Assembly (NCBI GenBank): GCA_018220935.1
Contig: JAAOXU010000005.1
Coordinates: 1-54,028 of the forward strand
Length of the DNA stretch: 54,028 nt
DNA from: Candidatus Altarchaeota archaeon
Lineage (GTDB): Archaea > SpSt-1190
Direction of reading: 5' to 3'
A program made the position numbers and the translations under genes. Shown here piece by piece: positions 30,837 to 40,971 of the stretch; the stretch's first letter is position 1; each line of letters begins with the position of its first letter. The notes below the pieces were generated by a model, which did no database searches, was not told where the DNA came from, and worked only from the letters and a program-made list of their open reading frames with translations.

Positions 30837-32780
30837 CTACTCATTAAGTCTTTTTTTAAGTGCTGACACTTTATCGCGTAATTCTATTGCAAGTTCAAAT
30901 TCTAAGTTATTGGCAACCCTATTCATTTGATATTCTAAATCAATTATCATGTTTGGTATGTCTTTTTTGGCAATATGTTTGGTATCTTTAACATCCGTTA
31001 TTTTCTCTTGTTTTACGGGTTTTATGATGGTTTTTGGTGTTATATTGTGTTCTTTATTGAATCTAATCTGGATATTTCGACGTCTTTTGGTTTCTTCCAT
31101 GGCTTTTTTAACACTTTTAGTAATTTTGTCTAAATAAAGTATGACTTTACTTTCACTATTTCTTGCGGCTCGACCAATGGTTTGTATTAGACTTTTTTCA
31201 TTACGTAAAAACCCTTCTTTATCTGCATCAAGAATACCAATAAACGCAACTTCAGGAATGTCTAATCCTTCTCTAAGAAGATTAATTCCAATGAGACAGT
31301 CAAACTCACCAAGTCTGAGTTGTCTTATAATCTCACTTCGTTCAAGTGTCTGTATTTCTGAATGAAGGTAGCGTACTTTTACACCCTTAAGACTCAAATA
31401 CTCAGTTAGTTCTTCTGCGAGTCGTTTAGTTAAGGTTGTTACGAGTGATCGATATCCCTTTTTTGTATTATCTTCAATTTCTTTGATTAAATGTTCCATT
31501 TGTCCTTTTATGGGGTGTGTTAAAACTTTTGGATCAATTAAGCCAGTTGGTCTAATTATTTGTTCAACTACTTGATCACTTTTTTCAATCTCAAAATTAT
31601 CGGGTGTTGCACTGACATAAATCACATTTTTTAAGAATTTTTGAAATTCCTCAAATTTTAGTGGACGGTTATCAAAGGCACAAGGGAGTCTAAATCCGTA
31701 GTCAACTAGCATCTTTTTTCTACTATAATCACCTTTATACATCCCCCGAACTTGAGGTAGCATTTGGTGGCTCTCGTCAATTATGATCAAAAGATCTTTT
31801 GGGAAATAATCAAGTAAACAGTAAGGTCTTTCTCCTTGTTTTCGATTATCTAAATATCTAGAATAGTTTTCAATACCTTTACAGTATCCGAGTTCTTTTA
31901 TCATCTCAAGATCATAGTTTGTTCGTTGTTTTAATCTATGCTTTACTAATGGATCTGAAATTGTTGGTAGTATTTCTATAAGTTCTTTTTTTATGGCTTT
32001 AATTGCCCTTTCTTGGGTTTTAGTGTCAGTTACAAAGTGGTTGGCTGGAAAAAGATAGTACTTTTCAAGATTTTGAGTTCTTGTAAAATTTTTAGTCTCA
32101 ATTATTTCTAGATTTTTTATTGAATCAACACCGAGTGTAAAACGAATTATTTCTTGTGAATAACTTGGAATTATATCAATAACATTTCCCCTCACCCTAA
32201 AATTTCCGGGTTTTAACTCAAGTTCATTTCTTTCAAATCCTAAATCAAGAAAAACACCCATGAGTTTTTTACGACTTATTTTTTGATTTATTTTAAAAAT
32301 AGTTGCAAGTGATCTGTAACTTTTTGGATTACCAAGACCATATATTGCTGATACGCTTGCGACTATTATAGTATCTGATCTAGTTAGGAGTGCTTCTGTT
32401 GCTGAGAGTCTCATTTGCTCAATTTTTGGATTTATTGCTAAATCTTTTTCAATATAAGTATCTGTTGAAGGAACATATGCTTCGGGTTGATAATAATCGT
32501 AATAACTTACAAAATATTCAACTCGATTTTTTGGAAAAAAATCCTTTAGTTCTTGGTAAAGTTGAGATGCCAGAGTTTTATTATGTACTAAAACTATGGT
32601 TGGTTTGTTTAGGGTTTGTATTACATTACTTATGGTGAAAGTTTTTCCACTCCCCGTAACTCCCAATAAAACTTGTTTAGTCTTATTTTTACTAAAACCT
32701 TTTAGAATTTTTTTAATTGCTTTTGGTTGGTCTCCTGAGGGACTAAAGTTTGACACCAACTCAAATTTTTGTTTACTCAC
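30837..32780 (-). CDS. uvrB: UvrB, nucleotide excision repair helicase subunit
   Basis: 647 aa. Walker A GVTGSGKTFT, beta-hairpin YVSYYDYYQPEAYVPSTDTY, DESHQMLPQ, GINLLREGLDIPEV and QTIGRAARN, and a C-terminal UVR domain (YQMNRVANNLEFELAIELRD) that contacts UvrC. GTG start overlapping the uvrC stop by 8 bases with a GGTGA-like Shine-Dalgarno. Full length. Confidence 0.97.
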   Translation of the reverse strand: MSKQKFELVSNFSPSGDQPKAIKKILKGFSKNKTKQVLLGVTGSGKTFTISNVIQTLNKPTIVLVHNKTLASQLYQELKDFFPKNRVEYFVSYYDYYQPEAYVPSTDTYIEKDLAINPKIEQMRLSATEALLTRSDTIIVASVSAIYGLGNPKSYRSLATIFKINQKISRKKLMGVFLDLGFERNELELKPGNFRVRGNVIDIIPSYSQEIIRFTLGVDSIKNLEIIETKNFTRTQNLEKYYLFPANHFVTDTKTQERAIKAIKKELIEILPTISDPLVKHRLKQRTNYDLEMIKELGYCKGIENYSRYLDNRKQGERPYCLLDYFPKDLLIIIDESHQMLPQVRGMYKGDYSRKKMLVDYGFRLPCAFDNRPLKFEEFQKFLKNVIYVSATPDNFEIEKSDQVVEQIIRPTGLIDPKVLTHPIKGQMEHLIKEIEDNTKKGYRSLVTTLTKRLAEELTEYLSLKGVKVRYLHSEIQTLERSEIIRQLRLGEFDCLIGINLLREGLDIPEVAFIGILDADKEGFLRNEKSLIQTIGRAARNSESKVILYLDKITKSVKKAMEETKRRRNIQIRFNKEHNITPKTIIKPVKQEKITDVKDTKHIAKKDIPNMIIDLEYQMNRVANNLEFELAIELRDKVSALKKRLNE

Positions 32781-34347
32781 CTTTCATCCCCTTACTTCTT
32801 AGTAACCTATGATACTTTACTGCAAATCTATGTGCTTCATCTCGCCCCAAAATTAAAAGCTTTAGCGCTAGTGAATCTTTTTTTAGTCTTAGTGGCTTAC
32901 TTTTATTTGGTAGATAAACTTCTTCAAATTGTTTAGCTAATCCAATTATTGGTAACTTTAAACTTAGTTCATTGAGTGCTTTTAGTGCTGCATTCAATTG
33001 ACCTATACCACCATCAATTACAATTAAATCAGGAAAGTCGTCTTTTGACTCTTTTAACCTCGTGTAGCGCCTTTTTACTATTTCATAAATACCTAAAAAG
33101 TCATCATTTGACTGAAACGATTTCATTTTGAATTTTCTATAATTTGATTTGTCTGGTTTTGCATCTGTAAATCGCACCATTGCACCTACAACATTAGTTC
33201 CGCCAGTGTGAGAAACATCAAAAGTTTCAATTATTTTTGGTGTTGAATTAAGATTTAATTCGGTTTTTAAGCTACTAACCATTGTGTTTTGTTTTAGAAA
33301 ACCAACTTCAATATTTCGTTTAACTAATTCAAGTAACTCTTTTTTGGCACCTGAACGTGGAACACTTAAACTAACTTTTTTACCTCTAATTTTTTCGAGA
33401 TATTTTTTTATTGATAGATCATTTAGTTTTTTTGGAATTATAATTTCTTTAGGTACTGGATTTTCAGAATAATACGCTTTTAAGAATTCTTCAAAAAAGT
33501 TAACACCCCCTTCAAATGAAAATTCGTTTTTTGTGGTGAGTACGCCTTTTTTGAGATTAAAAACTATTGTGTAGACTTTCCCCTCACTTAAAATATAATT
33601 AATTACATTCTCGTCATGTTTCTTTTCTCTTTCCATATTTTGTTTAATATTTAAGTATTTTAGAGCGTCTATTTGATCCCTTCTCGTTTTTGCAGTCTCA
33701 AATAAAAGTTTTTTACTAAAAGTGTTCATTTCAGTTTCAAGTTGTTCTATTAGTTTTGTTGTCTTTCCGTCTAAAAACCTTTTTACTTTTTTTGCGTTTT
33801 TCTGATATGTGCGTTTGGATATTTTTCCTTCACAAGGTGCATCACATAGTTTGATGTGAAACCTTAAACAGGCTCTTTTTGGCATTTTGTTACACGTTCG
33901 TATTCCAAAATTATTAGTGAGAAGTTTTCTTAAAATTTCTCTATATTCCCCACTTGTGAATGGACCAAAATATTTACCCTTTAATTTTTTATTTCTTACA
34001 GTGAGTAATTTTGGAAAATTTTCGTCAGTCAAAACTAAGTAAGCGTATCTTTTACTTTCTTTAAGATCTATGTTAAATTTTGGTTTGTGTTTTCTTATCA
34101 AATTGTTTTCTAAAATTAAGGCTTCTACTTCATTTTTTGTAACAAAAAAATCAACACTTTGTATTTTTGATGCTAAAACTCTTGTTTTTTGATCTTTGTA
34201 GGTCGTCTTAAAATACGATTTTATCCTTTTTTTGAGTGATTTGGCCTTCCCAATGTAAATTATTTTTCCATCTTTGTTTTTGAATAAATAGCAACCTGGG
34301 TCTTTTGGGGGTGTTGTTGTATCCACAAAATTTTCATATTTTTTCAC
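32773..34347 (-). CDS. uvrC: UvrC, excision nuclease subunit, lacking the C-terminal HhH pair
   Basis: 524 aa. N-terminal GIY-YIG nuclease (GCYLFKNKDGKIIYIGKAKSL), Cys cluster CNKMPKRACLRFHIKLCDAPC, a short UVR-like region, and RNaseH-like nuclease with TFDVSHTGG, PDLIVIDGGIGQ and RDEAHRFAVKYHR. The chain stops about 10 residues after that motif, so the usual tandem helix-hairpin-helix (about 70-80 aa) is missing. The gene ends naturally against uvrB, with no sign of a frameshift. Confidence 0.95.
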   Translation of the reverse strand: MKKYENFVDTTTPPKDPGCYLFKNKDGKIIYIGKAKSLKKRIKSYFKTTYKDQKTRVLASKIQSVDFFVTKNEVEALILENNLIRKHKPKFNIDLKESKRYAYLVLTDENFPKLLTVRNKKLKGKYFGPFTSGEYREILRKLLTNNFGIRTCNKMPKRACLRFHIKLCDAPCEGKISKRTYQKNAKKVKRFLDGKTTKLIEQLETEMNTFSKKLLFETAKTRRDQIDALKYLNIKQNMEREKKHDENVINYILSEGKVYTIVFNLKKGVLTTKNEFSFEGGVNFFEEFLKAYYSENPVPKEIIIPKKLNDLSIKKYLEKIRGKKVSLSVPRSGAKKELLELVKRNIEVGFLKQNTMVSSLKTELNLNSTPKIIETFDVSHTGGTNVVGAMVRFTDAKPDKSNYRKFKMKSFQSNDDFLGIYEIVKRRYTRLKESKDDFPDLIVIDGGIGQLNAALKALNELSLKLPIIGLAKQFEEVYLPNKSKPLRLKKDSLALKLLILGRDEAHRFAVKYHRLLRSKGMKGE

Positions 34348-37158
34348 TTAAAAATCTCCTAAAACCTTGCGTAAATACTGTCCCGTGTAACTAGTTGATA
34401 TTTTAGCAACTTTTTCAGGAGTCCCACTCGCAATCAATTTTCCGCCTCCTTCCCCTCCTTCAGGTCCAAGGTCAATTAAGTAGTCTGCATTTTTTATTAT
34501 GTCTAAGTTATGTTCAATTACAATTACAGTATTACCTTTTTTAACTAATTCTTGTAAAATGTTAACGAGTCTGTTTACGTCATCAAAGTGGAGTCCCGTT
34601 GTGGGTTCGTCAAGAAGGTAAATAGTTTTTGAATTAGTTTTTTTTGCAAGCTCTCTTGTTATTTTTATTCTTTGGGCCTCACCGCCTGACAAAGTAGTTG
34701 AAGGTTGACCTAGTTTAATATAACCTAAACCAACTCGATATAAAGTCTTTAGTTTTCTTCTTATTAACGGAATATTTTCAAAAAACGTTAGTGCTTCATC
34801 AACACTCATATTCAATATTTCACTTATGTTCTTACCTTTGTAATCAATATCAAGTGTAGCTTCGTTGTATCTTTTACCTTTACATTCTTCACAAGTTACA
34901 TATACGTCTGGTAAAAAATGCATTTCAATTTTTATGAGTCCATCCCCTCTACAATTCTCACATCTTCCTCCCGAAACATTGAAACTGAATCTACCGGGCT
35001 TATATCCATTTAATTTTGCACCTCTTGTTGCTGCAAATAAAGTTCTAATATCATCAAAAACTTTTGTGTATGTTGCAGGATTACTTCGGGGAGTACGTCC
35101 TATTGGTGATTGATCAATCATTATGACTTTTCTTACGAAATTTGGAATTTTTACTGATTTAATTTCAGTTATTAAGTCCTTTGACTTCATAAGTTCCTTT
35201 TTTAGGACTTTGTGAAGCACCTCATAAATTAGGGTGCTTTTTCCGCTACCACTAACACCTGTAACTACAGTAAATAGGTCTGTTGGAAACTCTACATCCA
35301 AATTTTTTAAGTTGTGTTTTGTTACACCATTTAGTCTTAAAAATTCGCTTGGTTCTCTTCTTGTTTTTGGGATTGCTATTTTTTTCTTACCGCTGAGGTA
35401 CTGACCCGTTAAAGATTTGGGATCTTTTATTATGTGTTTTGGTGTACCTTCACTAACTATATGGCCTCCATGAATTCCTGCTCCTGGACCTAAATCTAGT
35501 ACATGATCTGCTGCTAAAATGGTTTCTTCATCATGTTCGACTACAATTAAGGTGTTTCCTATGTCTCTTAATTGAAGTAAAGTCTTAATTAATTTATCAT
35601 TATCTTTTTGGTGAAGACCAATGCTAGGTTCATCTAAAACATATATAACGCCCGTTAGATTAGCTCCAATTTGTGTTGCAAGTCTAATTCTTTGGGCCTC
35701 ACCACCTGAAAGAGTACCTGAACTTCTACTAAGTGTAAGATAATTTAATCCAACATTTTTTAGAAAACTTAATCTCGATTTAATTTCCTTTGTAACTTGC
35801 TTTACAATTTTTTTATCTGTCTCACCTAGTTCTAATTTTTTGAAAAACTGTAATGAATCGCTAATACTCATATTTGTAATTTCAATTATGTTTTTATCTG
35901 AAACTTTTACTGATAAAATTTTTCTCTTTAATCTTTTACCATTACATACACTACAATGGTGAGTGCTCATAAATTTTTCAATTTCACGTCGTCTATAATC
36001 ACTTTTAGTTTCTTTGTATAATCTTCTTAAATTTGGTACAACACCTTCCCAATATCCCCTAAAATTAAATTCAGACTCCTTGTTTTTTGATTTAAATTCA
36101 AATTTGAGTTTATGGTCACTTCCATAAAGTAAGGTTTTTAGTTGTTTTTTTGTTAGTTTATTTATTGGATCAAAAATACTAAACCCATATTCTTTTGCAA
36201 CAGCAGCGAGTTGTTTACCTCTAAAGCTTGATACTGCATTCCCGTAGGGCTTTATTGCACCATCTGCAATTGACATATTTTTATGTGGTATGACTAATTC
36301 CGGATTTACTTCTTGTCTAAATCCTATACCGTGACAATCCCCGCAAGCTCCAAATGGACTATTAAAACTAAACATTCTTGGTTGAAGTTCTTCAAATACG
36401 AGTCCACATTCTGGACAGCTCAAATCTTCACTAAAAAGTTCATCCTTTTTTTTATTTAATATAATAAGTAAACCGTTTCCTTTTTTTAGGGCAATTTCAA
36501 CTGCCTCATTTAATCTTTTATGGTCGCTTGCATTAAATTTATCAACAATTAATTCAATATCATGTTTTTTGTATCTTTCGAGTTTTGGTTTTTCTTCAGT
36601 TGATTTCATTTTTTTATTAATTCTGACTTGAGTATAACCTTCCATTTTTAAGTCTTCAATTAACTGCTCGTATGTTCCTTTTTTTTGCATTACAATTGGA
36701 GCTAAAACTGTTACGACTTTACCTTGATACTTAGTGAAAATATCTTTTGAGATTTGTTCTGGTGATTTTTTTTGTATTGGGATGTTATGATCAGGACAAT
36801 GTGGAGTTCCAATTCTTGCAAAAAATAATCTTAAATAATCGTAGATTTCTGTTACAGTTCCAACAGTACTTCTAGGATTCTTACTTGTGGTTTTTTGTTC
36901 AATACTTATTGCTGGACTTAAACCTTCAATACTTAAAACATCAGGCTTACTCATTAATCCCAAAAACTGACGAGCATAGCTACTGAGACTCTCAACATAC
37001 CTTCTCTGCCCTTCAGCATAAAGGGTGTCAAAAGCAAGACTACTTTTTCCACTACCACTAAGGCCTGTAATTACAGTTAATTGGTTTTTAGGTATGACTA
37101 CGTTTATGTTTTTGAGGTTGTGTTCCTTTGCGCCTTTTACTATGATTTTATTTATCAT
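34348..37158 (-). CDS. uvrA: UvrA, damage-recognition ABC ATPase
   Basis: 936 aa. Two ABC modules: Walker A GLSGSGKSSLAF and GVSGSGKSTL, signatures LSGGEAQRIRLA and LSGGEAQRIKI, plus the zinc-binding pairs CPECG...CGDCHG, CSVCNG and CENCRGDG...CEECKG. Full length. First gene of uvrA-uvrC-uvrB, abutting uvrC. Bacterial-type repair set acquired by many archaea. Confidence 0.97.
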   Translation of the reverse strand: MINKIIVKGAKEHNLKNINVVIPKNQLTVITGLSGSGKSSLAFDTLYAEGQRRYVESLSSYARQFLGLMSKPDVLSIEGLSPAISIEQKTTSKNPRSTVGTVTEIYDYLRLFFARIGTPHCPDHNIPIQKKSPEQISKDIFTKYQGKVVTVLAPIVMQKKGTYEQLIEDLKMEGYTQVRINKKMKSTEEKPKLERYKKHDIELIVDKFNASDHKRLNEAVEIALKKGNGLLIILNKKKDELFSEDLSCPECGLVFEELQPRMFSFNSPFGACGDCHGIGFRQEVNPELVIPHKNMSIADGAIKPYGNAVSSFRGKQLAAVAKEYGFSIFDPINKLTKKQLKTLLYGSDHKLKFEFKSKNKESEFNFRGYWEGVVPNLRRLYKETKSDYRRREIEKFMSTHHCSVCNGKRLKRKILSVKVSDKNIIEITNMSISDSLQFFKKLELGETDKKIVKQVTKEIKSRLSFLKNVGLNYLTLSRSSGTLSGGEAQRIRLATQIGANLTGVIYVLDEPSIGLHQKDNDKLIKTLLQLRDIGNTLIVVEHDEETILAADHVLDLGPGAGIHGGHIVSEGTPKHIIKDPKSLTGQYLSGKKKIAIPKTRREPSEFLRLNGVTKHNLKNLDVEFPTDLFTVVTGVSGSGKSTLIYEVLHKVLKKELMKSKDLITEIKSVKIPNFVRKVIMIDQSPIGRTPRSNPATYTKVFDDIRTLFAATRGAKLNGYKPGRFSFNVSGGRCENCRGDGLIKIEMHFLPDVYVTCEECKGKRYNEATLDIDYKGKNISEILNMSVDEALTFFENIPLIRRKLKTLYRVGLGYIKLGQPSTTLSGGEAQRIKITRELAKKTNSKTIYLLDEPTTGLHFDDVNRLVNILQELVKKGNTVIVIEHNLDIIKNADYLIDLGPEGGEGGGKLIASGTPEKVAKISTSYTGQYLRKVLGDF

Positions 37159-37244
37159 TGACAGAGTTAATTTTTCTACAGGGTATATAAAAATTGTTAG
37201 GAGTTTGCCCTAATAATTTATAAACTATCAGTTTAACAGTGTTT

Positions 37245-37889
37245 ATGGTAATTAATACATCTGAAATTATAAAACAATTAAATTGGCGATATGCTACAAA
37301 AGAGTTTGATACTTCAAAAAAGCTGTCTAATGAGCAATTAGAACTGGTTTTTGAGTCTCTTAGACTGTCTCCTTCCTCGTTTGGTCTTCAAGCTTGGAAG
37401 TTTGTAGTTGTTAGTGATCAAAAACTAAAAGTTAAGCTAAAACCGCATGCATGGAATCAAAGTCAAATTACTGATGCATCTCAGATTGTGGTACTTTGTA
37501 GACTTGAAAATCTAGATAAAACTTATGTTAAAAAATACATTGAACATGCGGCTAATACTAGGGGCGTTCATTTGGAAAATATGAAGGGTTATGAGCAAAT
37601 GATTTTGGGTGGTATGAAAACCAAGAGTGAGGGTGAAATTAATGAGTGGATGAGCAAACAAGTATACATTGCTCTTGGGATGCTTATGGCAAACTGTGCT
37701 GCTGTTGGTATTGATGCGTGTCCAATCGAAGGCTTTGACAAAAAAAAGTTTGATGAAATTCTTGAACTTAAAACTTTGGGTGTGACATCTCAAGTTGTTT
37801 GTGCTGTTGGATTTAGATCAAATAATGATAAATATGCGAGTATGAAAAAAGTTAGATTTGATAAAGAAGACATAATCACCTTAAAATGA
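37245..37889 (+). CDS. NAD(P)H-dependent nitroreductase family flavoprotein
   Basis: 214 aa. N-terminal NWRYATKEFD, SPSSFGLQAWKFVVV (FMN loop), C-terminal ACPIEGFD and VVCAVGFRS as in NfsB/YfkO-like enzymes. Binds FMN as a dimer and reduces quinones or nitro compounds. The ATG lies about 25 nt after TTTATAAA (37217-37224), a clear leaderless archaeal promoter. An in-frame GTG at 37239 is less likely. Confidence 0.88.
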   Translation: MVINTSEIIKQLNWRYATKEFDTSKKLSNEQLELVFESLRLSPSSFGLQAWKFVVVSDQKLKVKLKPHAWNQSQITDASQIVVLCRLENLDKTYVKKYIEHAANTRGVHLENMKGYEQMILGGMKTKSEGEINEWMSKQVYIALGMLMANCAAVGIDACPIEGFDKKKFDEILELKTLGVTSQVVCAVGFRSNNDKYASMKKVRFDKEDIITLK

Positions 37890-38909
37890 TTTTTTGAAAA
37901 CTTTTAGTGTTTGGTTTGAGACCGCATCCCAGCTATTTACGTGAATGTTAGTTAGTTCATATGTCAATTTATCCATTGCAAGTTGTAAATCGTTTGAATT
38001 TTTTGAATTAATTAACACACAACCATTCTTACCTTCAATAGTTTCAGGGATACCGCCAACACGAGTTCCAATAATTGGCAATTTCATGGCTAGGGCTTCA
38101 AGTAATACTAAGGGTAAACCTTCATTAATACTAGGAATTACTAAATAATCTACGGCTGCATAATACTCGCGTAATTTTTTCTTGTCATACACCGGTCCAA
38201 TATACTTTATATTCTTGGGTAGATTTTTCAATAAATATTCTTCCTCGCCACTTCCTATGATTAAAAGATCTGACTTTGATTTTTTTGCTGCAGAAATTAA
38301 ATAGTTTAAGCCCTTAATTGGCATGAATTTACCTACAAAGAGTCCAGTTTTTTTAGTTAGTTTTAATTTTTTTCTTAATCGAGTTCTATTTGTCTTCTTT
38401 GGTGAAAAAAACGTGGTATCTACACCATTTGGTAATATATTTAGATTCCTCAGTGTGAAAGCTTTCATATGATATTTTGATATTGAAATTAATTGATCAC
38501 AGCTATTCATTACGAATTCTTCTAGTAACCAAAATAAAGGCACCATATGCCATTTTCTTTGTGTCACCATATTTTCTGTCATAGTTCCATGCATAGTTAA
38601 GACTTTTTTGAAATTAGAAAAAACGAACGGAATTATGGTTGAGGTGTTATGAAAATTAACCACATCTATTTTTTTATTTTTAATATATGTTTCAACTAGG
38701 TGTTTTGATTTTAGAAATCCTCTAAAACTTGTTGAATCGGGGATAACTAATACATCATCCCAAAAATCCTCAAATTCAGTGTTTTGGGGTCTTTTTCTAA
38801 CTATTAAGTAAACTTGATGGTTTTTTTTCATACGTTTTGCAAGTTCTCTTACAACATTCTCAACCCCACCTAATTTCATATACTGAGTTAAAAAAAATGC
38901 AATTTTCAT
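37881..38909 (-). CDS. GT4 family glycosyltransferase
   Basis: 342 aa. GT-B fold: N-terminal KLGGVENVVRELAKRM, middle ILPNGVDTTFFSP, VGKFMPIKGLNYLI, and donor-site motif PSINEGLPLVLLEALAMKLPIIGT (E-x7-E). Adds a sugar to a lipid or glycan acceptor in the cytosol. Overlaps the epimerase stop by 4 bases. Confidence 0.92.
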   Translation of the reverse strand: MKIAFFLTQYMKLGGVENVVRELAKRMKKNHQVYLIVRKRPQNTEFEDFWDDVLVIPDSTSFRGFLKSKHLVETYIKNKKIDVVNFHNTSTIIPFVFSNFKKVLTMHGTMTENMVTQRKWHMVPLFWLLEEFVMNSCDQLISISKYHMKAFTLRNLNILPNGVDTTFFSPKKTNRTRLRKKLKLTKKTGLFVGKFMPIKGLNYLISAAKKSKSDLLIIGSGEEEYLLKNLPKNIKYIGPVYDKKKLREYYAAVDYLVIPSINEGLPLVLLEALAMKLPIIGTRVGGIPETIEGKNGCVLINSKNSNDLQLAMDKLTYELTNIHVNSWDAVSNQTLKVFKKSF

Positions 38910-39739
38910 AATAATCCCTTTATGCCGTCTTCTAATTTAATTTTGGGTGAAAAGCCCAAATCCTTTTTTGCTAGTTCATTAGACATAACATATTTTATTT
39001 GTGATTCTTCAACTTCAATATGTTTTATTTCTAAATTAGTTTGTGATAATTTTAATATTAGTTTTGCTAATTGATTTATTGAAATATTTTTTGAAGTTGA
39101 GATATTATACAAGCCCCGTCCTGAATTAATGGCTAAAAGTATGGCATCAATAATATCATCTATGTGGATAAAATCCCTTTTTTGATTTCCACTTGACCAA
39201 ATGCTTAAGGATTCTTTAGTTTTGATTTTTTTTATAAATTTGTTTATTATTCCTGAGCCACTAATTCCATATGCATTTGAAAATCTTAAAATTACATTTG
39301 GTGTTCTTGAAGCTAATACAATTTTTTCACCTTCAACTTTAGTGATACCATAATAATTATCGGGATTTGTCTTAGTTTTTTCAGTCACTTTACCTTTCTC
39401 AGATGAACTATATACCGCAGCACTTGAAGGGAATATAATTTTTTTACATTCTTTTTTTTCAGATGCGTTAACTACATTTTGAGTCCCCATTATGTTTACG
39501 TCAAAATATTTTTCTTGCATTTCATCTGATTCATGAGCGTTAATTAATGCAGCTAGATGTACTATTATGTCCCCTTTTTCAAATTCGTTTTCGAGTGCTT
39601 CTTTATTAGTTATATCTACAACTGTTGCGTCACCATTTTTTGAATTAATGTCTAAAACCTTAAACTCCCTTTTTAGTTTCTTTAATCTTTTAACAAGCGC
39701 AGTCCCAATAAATCCAGAACCACCAGTAATTACTATCAC
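38906..39739 (-). CDS. NAD-dependent nucleotide-sugar epimerase/dehydratase
   Basis: 277 aa extended SDR: GGSGFIG Rossmann loop, FPSSAAVYSSSEKG and YYGITKVEGE (YxxxK), FIHIDDIIDAILLAI. GalE-like; supplies an activated sugar, probably for the coupled GT4. Substrate not predictable. Confidence 0.9.
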   Translation of the reverse strand: MIVITGGSGFIGTALVKRLKKLKREFKVLDINSKNGDATVVDITNKEALENEFEKGDIIVHLAALINAHESDEMQEKYFDVNIMGTQNVVNASEKKECKKIIFPSSAAVYSSSEKGKVTEKTKTNPDNYYGITKVEGEKIVLASRTPNVILRFSNAYGISGSGIINKFIKKIKTKESLSIWSSGNQKRDFIHIDDIIDAILLAINSGRGLYNISTSKNISINQLAKLILKLSQTNLEIKHIEVEESQIKYVMSNELAKKDLGFSPKIKLEDGIKGLL

Positions 39740-39768
39740 GAATATATTTTCCGCAATTCTTTAAATTA

Positions 39769-40506
39769 TTATTTTTTTCCAACAAGAAGCAAATAATAGC
39801 CAAACCATTGGTCAAAAGGCGTTCTTATTTCTTTATTTTTAGACTTAAACAGCCTCTTTAAGGGATTTATGAAATTTAACGATTCAACAAAACCACCCCC
39901 AAAAACTTCAACATTTTTTGAGAATTTTAGTGAGTTAGTCTTTAGTTCTTTGTGTGTGAATGGTATTTCTAAACCAAATTGCCATCTCCCTACTAATTTA
40001 GATAAAAACATCCAAATTCTGTACGGAAAACAATACGCATTTGGAACTCTGATAAACGAAATACCACCTGTCTTTAGGGGTGAGAAATGAGACTTTATTA
40101 TTTGGATTCTTTTCTTACCTTTAAAGTGTTCAGCCAAGCCAAAAGACATGGATATATCAAATTTATTTTTTAAAGTTTTATCTAGATTGAGTGCATTTGC
40201 TTCAACAAACTTTGCTTTCAATCCATTTTTTTTAAAATTCTTTTTTGCAACGTCAAGGGCCCTTTTTGAATAATCTAATACTGTAACTTCGGCCCCTCTC
40301 AACGCAAATAACATGGATGCAAAGCCACTTCCGGCCCCAATTTCAAGTACTTTTAAACCTTTAAACGATTTGAATTTACTTAAAATTTCTTCACTCATAA
40401 TTTTCCACGTTTTAGTTGATTTTTCCGTGGTTAGATGCTTTTTATCATGAATTGAGGGAATATTATCCCAAACAGAATCCCAAACCCCGGGTGTATTTAT
40501 TTTCAT
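39769..40506 (-). CDS. SAM-dependent methyltransferase
   Basis: 245 aa class I fold: LEIGAGSGFASMLFA (motif I), VTVLDYSKRALDVA, and later SFGLAEHFKGK where AEHF replaces the usual xEHxP. Clustered with the epimerase and GT4 genes, so a glycan or lipid substrate is plausible. Confidence 0.85.
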   Translation of the reverse strand: MKINTPGVWDSVWDNIPSIHDKKHLTTEKSTKTWKIMSEEILSKFKSFKGLKVLEIGAGSGFASMLFALRGAEVTVLDYSKRALDVAKKNFKKNGLKAKFVEANALNLDKTLKNKFDISMSFGLAEHFKGKKRIQIIKSHFSPLKTGGISFIRVPNAYCFPYRIWMFLSKLVGRWQFGLEIPFTHKELKTNSLKFSKNVEVFGGGFVESLNFINPLKRLFKSKNKEIRTPFDQWFGYYLLLVGKK

Positions 40507-40582
40507 AACTACATACTTGTGATTTGAACTTTAAATTAATTAACGTAATAACACATAAGTAGTGAGCTTAGCTTAGTAATTT

Positions 40583-40927
40583 GTGGCAAATTTAATTAGA
40601 ATTCTGTCTGGCCTCTTAATGATTGCAATAGGTAATATTTTTGAGGTTTTTCCATTATTGGTTTTTGGATCCCTTTTATTTTTTAATGGACTCTTTTACA
40701 AGAAAAAAGATGATGGGAAAAAGTTTGTACCACATAGAGAAGAATTACCAATGGATGAGGCAATTGTTGCTGAAATGAAACGAGACATGGGTGATGATTT
40801 TGTGCCACCTAAACCTAAGGAAGAAGAAAAGAAACCTGAAGATAAAAAAGAAGATGAATCTGAAAAAACTCCTGAAAAGCAAGAAGACGGTGAACAAAAA
40901 AATGAAGAAAAAGATAAACTTGCTTAA
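40583..40927 (+). CDS. Two-TM protein with long charged cytosolic tail
   Basis: 114 aa with GTG start. Two hydrophobic helices in residues 1-40, then a Lys/Glu-rich tail (KEEEKKPEDKKEDE) likely disordered or coiled. No family recognised. Confidence 0.6.
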   Translation: MANLIRILSGLLMIAIGNIFEVFPLLVFGSLLFFNGLFYKKKDDGKKFVPHREELPMDEAIVAEMKRDMGDDFVPPKPKEEEKKPEDKKEDESEKTPEKQEDGEQKNEEKDKLA

Positions 40928-40971
40928 TTATTAATGTAAAATATTTTTAAGGGGGTGGATAACGACATATT

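Noticed and set aside
34865-35113. Antisense frames over uvrA, uvrB and uvrC
   Set aside because: They lie opposite strongly conserved repair genes, have no promoters or family signatures, and are shadows of the sense codons.
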